Source: Aptenodytes patagonicus (taxonomy: Eukaryota > Chordata > Aves > Sphenisciformes > Spheniscidae). From it: a stretch of DNA of 64,000 nt. Location of the stretch: the NCBI RefSeq assembly GCF_965638725.1, contig NC_134960.1:4280501-4344500 (forward strand). The letters are read 5' to 3'. Shown one piece after another: positions 1 to 10,900 of this stretch. The position numbers and the translations under genes were made by a program. Under the pieces are notes generated by a model. The model had not been told where the DNA came from. It was given only the letters and a program-made list of their open reading frames with translations, and ran no database searches. The first letter of the stretch is position 1. Each line of letters starts with the position of its first letter.

Positions 1-3000
1 ATTTCAGAGCTCGCTGCTTTCCAGCTGCTGTCACCAACTTTTATGGTAAAAGCAATTGAACCCCCAAGTAACGGCCCTTCTTGGTACACGTGGCCATGCC
101 ACTAAGGACCAGCGAGGGGTTTGGGGCTGGGGCCGTGATGTGCTTGCTCTATGGTCTAAGCCGAGCACCTGAGATCAGATAAGGTTGCTCTAATCGGTGA
201 TGCTGCTGACTTTGGGTTTTCGCTTCTGTGCACTGTGCTGGTTTTGTCCTCCTCCATCCTTTTCTCCTGATCTTAAAAGAACATTTCCCAGGCATGACAA
301 ACCCAAGAAGTCTTTTTTTTCTTTTAAAGCTATATTTGACACTTTCCCTTTGTAGATCAGCATTTCCAGGCATCCTTATCCATTATGTTGCTCTGTACAG
401 TTGAAACGTTTGGGTTTTACCTTCTGGGCAACACCAAGCCTTCCCTGCTTCCTTGCAGGTGCTCCCTTTGGGGATGTGGCGTGTGGTGGTCCTGCTCTCA
501 GCCCGAGGTGTACTGCGCTTATCAAGCGCAATTGCTTCCTACAAAAAGACCATCCCAGGCACCTTCAGTTCCGCAAGTGGTCCCAAGGATTTCCTGCTCT
601 TTTATCCCACAGCTTCGCAGAGCCCGGGCAGCCTGAGCGGAGCGTTAATGGCTGTGGTAGCCTGTGGGCTGGTGGCATTGCTCAGAGCCAGGCGTGATGA
701 TTTGACACTGATTACTGTGATGAGGAACTGGATTTCCCTGGTAGAACTGTTTTAGCTGTCCCATAAAAACGGAGAGGGAACACCCTGCCAGTCACTCACA
801 GTTTGAATTTGAGAGGTAGCACTTGGAAAACTGGTTCTTGCTGGAGAGGAGTGGCGCTTGACGGGGAATTACTGGTCCAAGGAGGGAGCTGAGGAGCTCT
901 GGGCTGTTTTGTTTTTCCTAATGTGTTTGCAGAAGTGATGTCTTCTAGACTTAGAGAGGAAGCCCCGAAGAAAAATGTAAATGGTGCAATTATGAAGGTA
1001 ATAGAAATGGAGATGTATTTTTATGCAACACAATGGAATGGGCAGTAATGAGGCAAAAATGCTGAGGGATAAAGACAAAAGACATTTCTTCTGGGATTAG
1101 AAGTGAGCTCAAAATTGCCAAAGCCTACTGTAAGAGGAAAAAAAAAGCCGGTTGTAGCATTTCTTTTCCTTTAATAAGCTTCTTTTTCTGGGAGTCCTGA
1201 GTGTTCAGATGCAGCACACTTAGTGCCTAGTAACCCAACAAAGCTTCAATTGGTGGCTCTGCAGAAAGATTTTCTTTTCCTTGCAGGTTTCTAACCATGA
1301 AAAGACACAGAGATCAGTTGCTTCAGAATCCTTAATTGAACACAACAAAGAAGGGCAATTAGAGCTGTGTTTTGCTTCTGTCATCCAGCAAATCTTGCAA
1401 ACCTCAAGACCCTTTTCTTGCTCCAAGATTTATGATGGGAATAAATCATAATTATTCCTGTAATTATCAGCCTTAAGCGAACACCAGCAGGATTTTTTTT
1501 TTTTTTTCTTTTTCTTGGGGGAGGTTCTGAAACCCATCCAAGAGGAATTCACTAACCTCTTTTGTTGTGCAGAAAGAAAAACAAAAACACAGGCGTGGTG
1601 ATTTTCCCAGGCCTTGGCCGCCTGCTTCCCTGTCACTTCATGTCATGTCATTCCTCCCTCCCAGGTCCTGCGTGCCCGCTCGCAGCAGAGTAGCTCCTGT
1701 TGCGCTGGATGCCCTCCATGTGTGTCGTCAGAGCAGTCTCTGCCCAAAGAGCTGGTAATAGACACAAGCAAAAGATAAGAGAAAAATCTGAAAGGATTTG
1801 AGCACTTCAGAGGTCGGCAAAAGGACTAGACAATACAACCTGTCACTCAGTGTTCAGAAAATAAATGCTTGTGCATGTTGCATCTCTACAAAGCATTTCT
1901 TCCAGGGATCTTGGCTTTGTTTTGATGGTTGGATGAAGTTGTGCTCATACCCAGCAAGAGGGAGCAAGGTCTCTTCTTCAGGCATTGAAGGTGATAGTGT
2001 GCATGTGTGGTTTTTGCTGCTGGGAAGTCAGATGGTCCTGTCTGACGGGACCCAAATGCAGTGCCCGGGGGAATGGCAGCTGCACATGGTCCTGCAGGTC
2101 CTGGGCTTGCTGGAGAGCTGGTGGCAGGAGGGAGAACCACTGGGCAAGAAAGCCACCTGACTAGGTGTGTTGAGCAGGAACTCCTGATGTTTGTAAGGGG
2201 TTTGGGAATGAATCTTCCCAGAGTTGTGCTGCCATCCAGTTTCCCGTGCAGGTGTGATGGACATGGTTCCTGTAGACGCGGTGGCAGCCAGGTGTCCTCT
2301 TTGCCCTTAGCGTGCATGTTCCACGTTAATGGACTAATATGACTGTGTAAACCTCTGAGTGGGTTTCCCAAAATACAGCTGCATTTTCTTTGCTTTGGGG
2401 GGTTTCCCATACCCGGGTAAGGAAATGCAACAGTTGGAGCTTTTCTTGCAGAGCTGGGGAAGGACATTCCCAGCGTCGCAGTGCAATGAGCAGGCTCCAA
2501 GCTGATATATAACGCAGATGGCCGTAGAGGTGTCCCCAGGCTGTCTGAGAAGGTTTTTGGTTGCCGCTAGATGTCCTTTTAGCCCTGCTTTCCCCCACCG
2601 CTCCTCCAGAGCAGCCATCTGGGCTGGGATCTGCTGGCCATGGCCCAAGAGCCACTGGACGCCGAAGTGCTGCGGGGCTGATGAGAGCAAGGAACGGGGC
2701 TGAACCCCGGGGTGCTGAGGCCTCCCAAACATCCCTTTGATCTCACAACGCTTTGTCCCATGTAGTGCTGGCTAATAGAAATAAGGATGCTTTGGAAAGT
2801 ACCCAAACCCCAATTTCCCGATCTGTGCTGGGTATTTAATACCTCTAGTGTGAATCGGGGATGGTTACCGCATCGCTGCCTGGGCAGGGCCACTGATTAG
2901 TAGAGGTGATGGTCCAAGGAGGCAACCTGGGAGGGTAAAAAAGATGATGATTCTATCTCGGTTTCACATGAGATATGATAACCAAATGGTGGCCCGATTT

Positions 3001-3370
3001 TGTACAGGTTTTTAGCTTTCTCTCTATGAAATGGCAGTCTAAATACCTTTGCAGGGGCGGTCCGTAGAGGTGGAGGGCCAGTCTTTCCAGAGGTACATCA
3101 TGTCAGAAAGCACAACTAACAGTGTTGTGGGATTTTCCAAGTTGCCTGGATGTGCAGAGTTCAGCAAACAATTAAGATTTCTGTAAGGTGTGTATTGATA
3201 CCTACAAGCACCAAAAATCACTGTAAGCATCTGGAGCTCTGTGCCTGCAAACGCAGCTGCAGCTGCTGTTCCTCAGGCAATGGCAATCCCAGTTGCTATT
3301 CTGGGGTGGGTTATGTCAGGTAAAGGAATTGTAAGAAATCTGCTTTGGGGTACTTTGCCAGAAACATGTG

Positions 3371-3406
3371 CTGGTTACGAGGATATCTGGTTCCGAGGAT
3401 ATCTGG
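3371..3406. repeat. 16-bp tandem duplication, two copies
   Basis: CTGGTTACGAGGATAT is followed directly by CTGGTTCCGAGGATAT (one mismatch) and then CTGG, the start of a third copy. Confidence 0.9.
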
Positions 3407-4566
3407 GGGCTCGCGGGGTGCAGCCTTTCAAGGCAAACCTAGCACCTTCCAGGAAGCACTCGGCTCTTTGTGGTTTAGGATCAGAGGGAAATCAATGAAT
3501 CACAGACGCAGAGGGCTTCTGATAGAGCAAACACAGAGTCAGTGAGAGCTGCAAATGGCAATCTCAAAAATACCTATATTTCCATTTGTGACCACACACC
3601 CCCCAACTCGTTAAAGGGAACAAACTGAACAAGAAATCCCAGCACGAGTGCTATGCATGGAAGATCTACAGAGTGCCAAAGCTGAGAGCTGCCCTGGCAT
3701 GAAGTCAGTGCGGCCAGGGCTTTCAAGATGGGTTGCCCAACCTTCTGGATCCAAAGACCAAACTCATCCAACAGCCAAAACCAGCTTGCCTTTTTCCCAA
3801 GGTGCTGCACAACTCTGAATAAGTGAGGTCCGTTAAGTCGTGTCAGGTTGCACGGGAGGCCCTTTGCCCTTGGACAGGTACAAGGGCTGTGGACCTCAGC
3901 AGAATGGTGAGTCCTGGGGGCAGAGGCTTCTTACTCACGTTTGTTCCCATCCCCCACAAATGTGGGTCCAGGAAGGACCCAACTCTGATGTTTAATTAGC
4001 TCAGAGAGCGTTTGTGTTGCTGTAACGCTGCCTTCAACTTCCCACCCAGGGCTCGGGGGTGACCAGTGCAAACCCCCAGGCCCCTCTGATGACTTTACCA
4101 TCAAGGCCCACGTTTGCTCCCACAGCCCTGATGAAACCTCGTTAGCGCGGGGTCAGCTCTCCCACCGCATGGATGTGGTCAGGAAGGGTCCCCATGCGTG
4201 TAGCGATCTGACATGGCCTCGTGCCTTGATTTAGGGAGCCTGGGGGGAGCTGGGGCACAGCAGGCAGCTGGACCTGCCGAGAGCACCACGCCGCCTCGCA
4301 CAGACCACCAAGCAGCTATCACTTCTTAATAAACTTTTTGGCCATTGCTGACCTAGACCATATATGAACAAGTGAAAGGCAAGTGGTGAAAGGATCTGTG
4401 TAACGTTACTAATCCCATGTAGCGCTCTCACTGAAAAGGCAAGGCAGGTCTCCCCGCTATTGTGTCCTTTCACTGCAGCTGCTTGGTTCACCCTCGTGCT
4501 TTTATTAAAATAAAATCTGATAGCGTTGTTTCTGAACGGGTGCAGCCTGTGGATACCCAATGCCCC

Positions 4567-4591
4567 GGGGAGGGATGGGGGGGGGTGGGGG
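4567..4591 (+). repeat. G-quadruplex motif, very short loops
   Basis: Four G runs of 4, 3, 9 and 5 bases separated by loops of 1, 2 and 1 nt on the plus strand. Motifs with loops this short are predicted to fold very stably. Confidence 0.8.
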
Positions 4592-4952
4592 TCTCCTGTG
4601 CAGGGCTTGGTGCTTGCTCTCTGCGTGCTCCTGGCTGCAGCGTGCCGGGGAGCAGCTTTGCAAGCTGGATGGGGGGAAAGCAGTTGCCTACTGCCCTCGT
4701 TGGAGGCTCTGCGAAGGGTTTACATCCTTGCTGTGTAGCATCGGTGCTTGAGTAAAGGAGCTGCGGGGTCTGCTTGTGCTGCTCCCGCACCCCAGGGTGA
4801 AGCAGGGCTTTGGCTTACCCTGCAACTGTTCAAGCTCTTAGGAAGGTAAATTGGTAACTGGTGAGCAGTTGGGGCTGGCTGGTGCGTGCTCAGACCACAG
4901 TTCAGCGGCTTAATTTTTCAATCTCAAAGCACAAATGTATGGTCTGTATATT

Positions 4953-5000
4953 AGGGAGGTTGGACTGAATGGTCTCCTGTGGCTTTGCAACCTGCAATCT
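4953..5000 (+). mobile_element. Probable old CR1 3'-end remnant
   Basis: GGAGGTTGGACTGAATGGTC followed by TCCTGTGGCTTTGCAACCTG resembles the avian CR1 3' end, in which GAGGTTGGACT, GATGATCT and CCAACCT occur in that order. The terminal octamers are not preserved. Short and diverged, so the assignment is tentative. Confidence 0.5.
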
Positions 5001-5411
5001 GCTGGGGAAAACAAAAGCAAACCTTAAGTTTGCTGCCAAATCTAGGTGGAGGAGGTACCTATGTATATATATTTAAATGTTTTAGCAAAGATGTTTCAGT
5101 CTGAAGGAAAGTGGTTGATGTTTTGTGTGTGGCAGTTACCTTCTGACGCAGTATTTCCCTTTACAGCTGCAGTATCAGGGATGGCAAGGGGTGATCCTCC
5201 TCTTTCTGGGAACTTAACAAACCTGCCTGGAGATGTGGTTTAACAGGCTTGAGAAAACCAGCTCAGAGTCACTGTTTTTTTTTTTCTCTTCATGGTTTCA
5301 GTTCATGTTTCCAAGAGTTGTTTTGTTTGAAGCACAGATTTCAGGTTAAAGGGAGCACACGTATTGAACCAAACAGTTCTTTTTCTTTAGTCTCCCATTC
5401 TAGCAAGTGGA

Positions 5412-5433
5412 AAAAAAAAACCCCAAAACCAAT
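5412..5433 (+). repeat. A9-C4-A4-CC-AAT motif, copy 1
   Basis: A 22-base string (nine A, four C, four A, CC, AAT) shared identically with 31557-31578. Similar A-tract plus C-run strings recur across the window. Confidence 0.8.
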
Positions 5434-6474
5434 TGGTTTCCTCTGTGCCCAGTTTTTGCTGGTGGTTTTGGTCTGGCAGGCGAACCCAGAGTTAAGAGTC
5501 ATTTGTACAGGCTATACCCTGCGAGGTGTGAGTCACTGAGTACTGCGTTTGGGCAACTGGAGCAGTGCGCAGCATTCCCAATGGAGCGTTAACCACATCT
5601 TGTGCAACCATGTAAAGACTTTTCCAGGAAATACATTGCCCAGTAGTTGCTAAATAAGCATAAACCTTTTCTTGAAGTCTGTCGGTGTGTTGAAATCAAG
5701 TCTCCTCAAGGAAAAACTACTGATTTTGTTAAAATGTGACTCAAGAAAGGAGAGGGGCAGCTTGCCTGGAGATCGGGTTCCGATGCTCAGCCTGAAGCAG
5801 CGCCTTGCGGTCGATATCCCCAGAGGGTGTGATTTCTTAAATACGCTGGGATCTTTCTCAAGCTTTTTACTAATAGGCATCTGAAGCTCATAGCTCCATC
5901 CTTGTGCAGAATAGGAAAATACTTTGAAATCTAACAGCTCTTTCTTCTTCAGCTCTGCCAGGGTGTTATCACAGTAAATAAGTATATAGTGCGTGTGTGT
6001 GTCTATAAATATATATATATATTTTTTTTTTTCTGTCTGAACTGGAGGAAACCCTTGAGCTGAGGCCAGACGTTGCCTTGATTATATAGTATAAGATCAC
6101 TGTCGCAGGAGTCGTGCCGATCTCTGCAGCAGCCCCGTGCGAAGCCGCCTTTGCACAGCGGGGAGCAGCCAGGAAGGAGAGTGGTGGTGTTGTTCGGGGA
6201 ACACCAGGAGGTTTTAATACATTTAAACTCTTGGTGGCTTTACGGTTCCTATCCGTTGCTTTCCTTTTTACCTGGGGAGTGGTGTAGGAGCCTTGTTGGG
6301 TGCAAAGTCTCTCCCTTTGGGCGAGGGCAGAAACCGCACAGAAAGAGGAGGGGGTGGCTCACAGGTTTTTGTTGCCTGACTTTCATTGTACAACCTTCCC
6401 TAATCTAATCGAGATCTTTTCTAAATCACTGCATTTTACTTGTAAATCAACCACTCTGGATCCATCTAAAAACA

Positions 6475-6480
6475 TTTATT
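6475..6480 (-). terminator. Alternative distal poly(A) signal AATAAA
   Basis: The minus strand reads TTAAATAAATGTTTTTAG here, about 305 bp beyond the proximal signal, followed by a GT-rich AGAGTGGTTGATTT. Its use would lengthen the 3' UTR to about 1.5 kb. Confidence 0.35.
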
Positions 6481-6781
6481 TAACATAACACTGGGCTAGT
6501 GGCTATAGGCGCATGGCATAGCCCTTCTTTATGTAACAAGATTCCTCAGTGTTTGGGCAAAGTCCAAATCCTAAAATGAGAAAGGGAGGTAAATTGGACT
6601 GGAATAATGTTTTCCAATTCCAGTGTCATCAAGATGTCATATCTCTAAATCAGCTTCTCTGATTCAGTGTTTTTCCCCAAACCAATTCATCCACCAAAAA
6701 AAGTCATTAGAAGCGGCTGGAGTTCCCTGATGGCTTAAGGAAATTCAAGAGCAATTGTCAGCTTTTTTCAAATATATTTTT

Positions 6782-6787
6782 TTTATT
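6782..6787 (-). terminator. Proximal poly(A) signal AATAAA for CXCL14
   Basis: The minus strand reads AATAAA here, followed by an A-rich stretch and then TTTGAAAAAAGCTGAC. It is the first canonical hexamer I found downstream of the stop codon, so it is the main candidate. Confidence 0.55.
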
Positions 6788-7094
6788 ACTTTTTTCATTT
6801 GTCTTAGAAAGAAATATGAAATCTGCATGCAACCTTCTAAATACTTCAAACATTTAAATAGCATATGATAATTTAGCAGTACAGTACATTATACAGAAAG
6901 ATAATATAGGGAGACTTCCTATAGTGTATTTACAAATGAAAAGGTAGTTTTGTTATTTTAAAAAGACGAATGCACTGCTTAACATTGAAGTATTACATTC
7001 AAAATAATGGATATGTTGTATTGTGACTAAAACATATATAGGTATTTATGTTTGCCCTATCATATTTTTCATAAAAAGGTACCTTTTAAAGGCT

Positions 7095-7112
7095 TTGTTG
7101 TTGTTGTTGTTG
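7095..7112. repeat. (TTG)6 microsatellite in the CXCL14 3' UTR
   Basis: Six copies of TTG on the plus strand, hence (CAA)6 in the CXCL14 transcript. CAA runs are unstructured in RNA. Confidence 0.85.
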
Positions 7113-7925
7113 CTACAAATCTAGGAAATCATACACAATAGTCTTGAAGCTTAAAATGTCTCGGTACTGAAGCCACAAACTTTCTGTAAGAACTTCAGGT
7201 GGAAAAAAAAAAAACCAAACCCAAAACATTTTCTTAGTAATAAAAATGACCTAGAAATGCTTTCTAAAGCATGAAACGTTAAATGGAAGATATGGTTCGC
7301 TTCACCTTGCAGCAAGCCCTCAAGTCCATTAAAGGAGAGGTACACAAGTGATGTTCATACTCATTTGACGACGTGTTGAGGGACCTCACTTCTGCAGTTA
7401 CAGCCACGACATTTCAGTGGCATCTTCCCCAGCAGACTCGTCTTTGGTCCCCGCTTTGCCTGACTATGCTGGAGCCTGCAAACATGACAACCAACCACAG
7501 CACCGAAGCTTTCCCACTGCGGAAGGGTGAGGGACACGGCTGTGTAACACCTTTACAAACATTACTGTTTGTCTAATGAGCTTATAAAGCTCGATTGCAA
7601 TCATAGTGAAGTATGAATGAATAACAATTAAAAAAAACCCAAACAAAACCAAACCCAAAAAACAATCTCTCTAAAATGAAAAGCATGAGTTTTCCCAATC
7701 TCAGGACAGAGCAGGCGGGGATGAAATCTGAAGTGCAACGGATGCTTGTGAAATCTGGAAGCCTTTTGCACATGGCTATAAAATGTAAAAACTGACCCTT
7801 GGTAAAAAGTGCTTTATAATAATATAGAATTTGTGTCTTATGTCTGTGAGAGAGAAATAATCTTCTGCAGAGCCCAGTCCTACGCCAGCCAAGGGAGTCT
7901 GCTCCATTCCTCACGCCGCTTCCTC

Positions 7926-7941
7926 TTATTCTTCATAAACC
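7926..7941 (-). CDS. CXCL14: CXCL14 coding exon 4 (terminal VYEE and stop)
   Basis: Only sixteen coding bases. The acceptor (polypyrimidine tract TTTCCTTCTGTTTAG, ending at 7942) is followed by G, which completes Arg94, then GTT TAT GAA GAA and the stop TAA at 7928-7926. The VYEE terminus identifies this tiny exon with certainty. The 3' UTR continues directly from it toward lower coordinates. Confidence 0.95.
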
Positions 7942-10900
7942 CTAAACAGAAGGAAAGCCGAGAGCAAGATGTTTAAACTATGAATGAAAAAACTGCCTTC
8001 TAAATAATAATAATAATAATAATAATAAAAATTATTACAAACAACAAAAAACCAGAAGCCAGATTTTTAGCCTTTGCTTAAGTAAATTGGAAATTAAGTT
8101 ATTGACTTCAGCAGTCCCCAGATTGCTATCCCTAAAGCATCTGGGAGGAGGGCTGTACTCTGACACCGCCGCGTCTTGCAGGCGTGCGGGGAGTAACACG
8201 CTCTGCCATGATTATCAGGATACGTAAGATGAAGAAATCCACATCTGCTAATACACTTTCACCACTGGAAAATCCCTATCTCGTATACAAATGTTGAAGT
8301 ATATCACGAGCTGTACATAGATAATAAATTCACAGTATCTGTTATGTTTGGAATAGTATTATAGGCAGTATTATTTTTCTAGTTTACATCCTGAGAAGAC
8401 CACCTGACAGGCTGGTTTGCTGAAAAATCCTTGGCTCTTTGGGGAGCATGCATGAAAGTGGTCTTCCATGGCATGGGGAAAACTAGGGACAATGCTGTTT
8501 TGGGGAAGAGATTCACATTTGGACTATAATTAAATGTAAATTCCATTTACATTTAAATTCCCTGGCTTTTCCTGGGGAGCAATTCAGTGGGTTTGGTACA
8601 GCTGGCACTGAAGGCACTGACAAATTGTTTATTTATTATGAGGACTTGGTTTAAATCAGGCTCTTTATGTCTGAAATAATCACTTGATGCTTCTTCAGCC
8701 GCAGTTCGGCTCGGCTGCCCTGCTTGCCCGGTTAGCAGTGGCGGGGACCTGCTGGGTGCGATGCAGGGGTGGCATGCGGCAGCGCGGCGATGCCAGCGCT
8801 GGGCAAGGCAAAGCAAGGTAAAATGCTGAGGGTTGTGCTGCGTCCTTTCTGCACGCCCCAGGCTGGCAGCCAAAGCCGTGGGGACGCTGGGCTCGCCATC
8901 CCCCCTCCTCTCCCTAGCAGCAGGGACAGTCCCCACCCCCTGGCTGGACTGTGGGGAAGCCTCGAGCTGACCCTTATTTTGGGCTATGGAGGAGACTGCG
9001 AGCAGCACTGTTATCTGCAGACAGGAGCTAGTCTTCAGCACACGGACCCCGGCCCTCACAGCCTTGCACGGGGCATCCCTCCTCTCGGTCCGCTCGGGAG
9101 AACCCTGCACGTTTCCTGAATGCACAAGCCTGGGGCTGAGCATCCTTCGTCATCTTAGTGACGGCCTTATAAAAAGAAAAAAAAAAAAAAAAAGAGGGGA
9201 AGAGTGTAAATACGTGGTTATGCAACAGCCAGGGCTTCCCCACGTGCTCTGTTTGTGGAGCAGCCGCAGGGAGCTGGCAGGGAGTCAGGGGAGCCGGCCA
9301 AGGGGCTCAGCACCCACCACCGCTGGCAGCGCTGTGGCATTGCCTGTGCCACCGGGCACCGCGTGGCTGTGCCGGAGCTCACTGGCACCCTTGGACCTCC
9401 TGAGAGATGGGGCTTGCTGCTCGCTGGCCTCGTTTGAGCTCAATTTTGAGGAGCAAATTTCCCATCAGTTGAAGAGGATCAGGGTTTGGTGGGACTGTAC
9501 CGCGTGCGGAGGCTCTTTCTTGGCCATGGCTGGAGAGGTGGTAGGAGTTGGGCAGCTCCCTTTAATTACAGATAGAGACATCACCACTGACCATCAACCA
9601 TCAGGAATTCATGTTGCTCTCTCTCTCTCTTCTATCTATGACTGATGGCTTGCAAAAAAAAGAAAAAAATCTCTTTGCAAGGGAGAAGGTGGCAGAGGTT
9701 CTTACCAGCAAGTTACTGTTTTTCTGGGAATGATATACTAGTTAAAATTGGCAAATACCTGCGTCATCAGATATTGACGATTTTGAGGTGGTGTGATTAA
9801 AGTGTGTGACAATGCACTCTTTTTCCAGCTCTGCTGACTGCTTTCCTTGCGACCGTGTGAAAGTAATTTAGCTTTTCATCTTGGCTTTTTACCCGTAGAA
9901 GGGAGGTGAGTGTATGTAAATAACTGAGAGCATCAGCTGATGAATAGTTTAACAGAAAATAATCACTAGTTATAGTTGGAACAGCCTATTCCTAAAATAG
10001 AAGCGAGGACTGCATATGGCAGGAAAGAAACAACATCAAGAACATCCATTTATAACTGTAATTTTGGTAATGAAATACATCCTCTGTGCTGGATAGAGCA
10101 TTTGCAGCGTGTGCATTTTCCTGGCTTCTCTGTGTCTGAACGCTGCTGATTGCCCAAATCGCCACCACGACTTTCTCCCTCCCCCGTTGAGCAAATTCGT
10201 ACTTACCTGCCTTTCTCTTTCCATACTCTGTACCACTTCAGCAGTCTCACTGTGTTTTGGCGTTTGGGGTTTAAGCAGTGCTGCTGCTCCCCTCTCACCC
10301 GCGTCCACAGAGTCACGCTGCAAGGCAAGCGAGCACAGGTTACGGGAGTCAGGGGAAATGCCGGTCCTCTGCTCCCACTCAAGGTAAATGCCAAAATCGG
10401 TCAGGGGGCTCCCACCCAGCCGGGCAGTGGGAGGGGTTTTCATGCTTTGTGTTTTATGGCAGATATTTGAGTTTATTGTAATAATATTGGCACAGATCTT
10501 CAGCTGTTATCATCAGCGCAGTGCAATATTTTCCACAGAGTTATACTCGGTTGTACCAGATGAAGACTTACCCGCTGTTTTTAATCAGTGGGTTTGCTCT
10601 GCCTGTCTGTTAGATATTTTCTTTTGAGCTTAATAGCTAATTTAATTAGGGTTCGTTCAGGCAACCGCAAGGTCTTTGCATGAGGAGATGGTTCCCTTAC
10701 ACTCAACAATGCTGCAGCCAAGAGAAAAGATCAGACCCGGTTCATTGATTATTTTTTTTTCCCCTTTTTAAATTTATTTTATTTTTTTTTTAGTCAGCAA
10801 TATCTTAAATACTTGCACGTGGCAGGGTGCCTGTGTGCCCAACGGACTAGTTCTGAGCCCCAGGCGGGCAGTCCTGGGGGCTTCAGCCTCTTCTGATCAC

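Larger units (their letters stand above)
1..6759. other. Intergenic region downstream of CXCL14
   Basis: No exon recognised. It contains a T tract (about 1492-1507), a 16-bp tandem duplication (3371-3406), a strong G-quadruplex motif (4567-4591), a short CR1-like remnant (about 4953-5000) and an AT/T-rich stretch (about 6002-6032). Open frames up to 204 codons (1886-2500, minus) have no recognisable domain. NEUROG1, the human neighbour on this side, is not within these 6.8 kb. Confidence 0.75.
6760..7925 (-). other. CXCL14: CXCL14 3' UTR (predicted extent)
   Basis: From the TAA at 7926 the transcript should run about 1.17 kb to a poly(A) site just below the AATAAA at 6787-6782. The length resembles the mammalian CXCL14 3' UTR of roughly 1.1-1.2 kb. 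The A/T-rich stretch about 6,790-7,140 has the look of conserved UTR. It includes a (CAA)6 run in the transcript sense (7112-7095). Confidence 0.6.
7942..10206 (-). other. CXCL14 intron 3 (2,265 bp)
   Basis: GT-AG intron between exons 3 and 4. It holds an (AAT)n run near the acceptor (8003-8028), a perfect 12-bp hairpin (8530-8556), an A18 tract (9177-9194) and a short CT run (about 9617-9630). Long open frames cross it on both strands (up to 219 codons) but show no recognisable protein. Confidence 0.9.

Noticed and set aside
1886..2500. 204-codon minus-strand open frame downstream of CXCL14.
   Set aside because: No domain, no signal peptide, many overlapping open frames on both strands; consistent with chance in GC-rich DNA.
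1..6759. Expected NEUROG1 coding exon on the downstream side.
   Set aside because: No bHLH sequence is readable on either strand; the gene presumably lies beyond the window.
8986..9645. Longest open frame in the window, 219 codons on the plus strand.
   Set aside because: It runs through an A18 homopolymer inside CXCL14 intron 3, gives a KKKKKK stretch, and has no recognisable domain or splice context.
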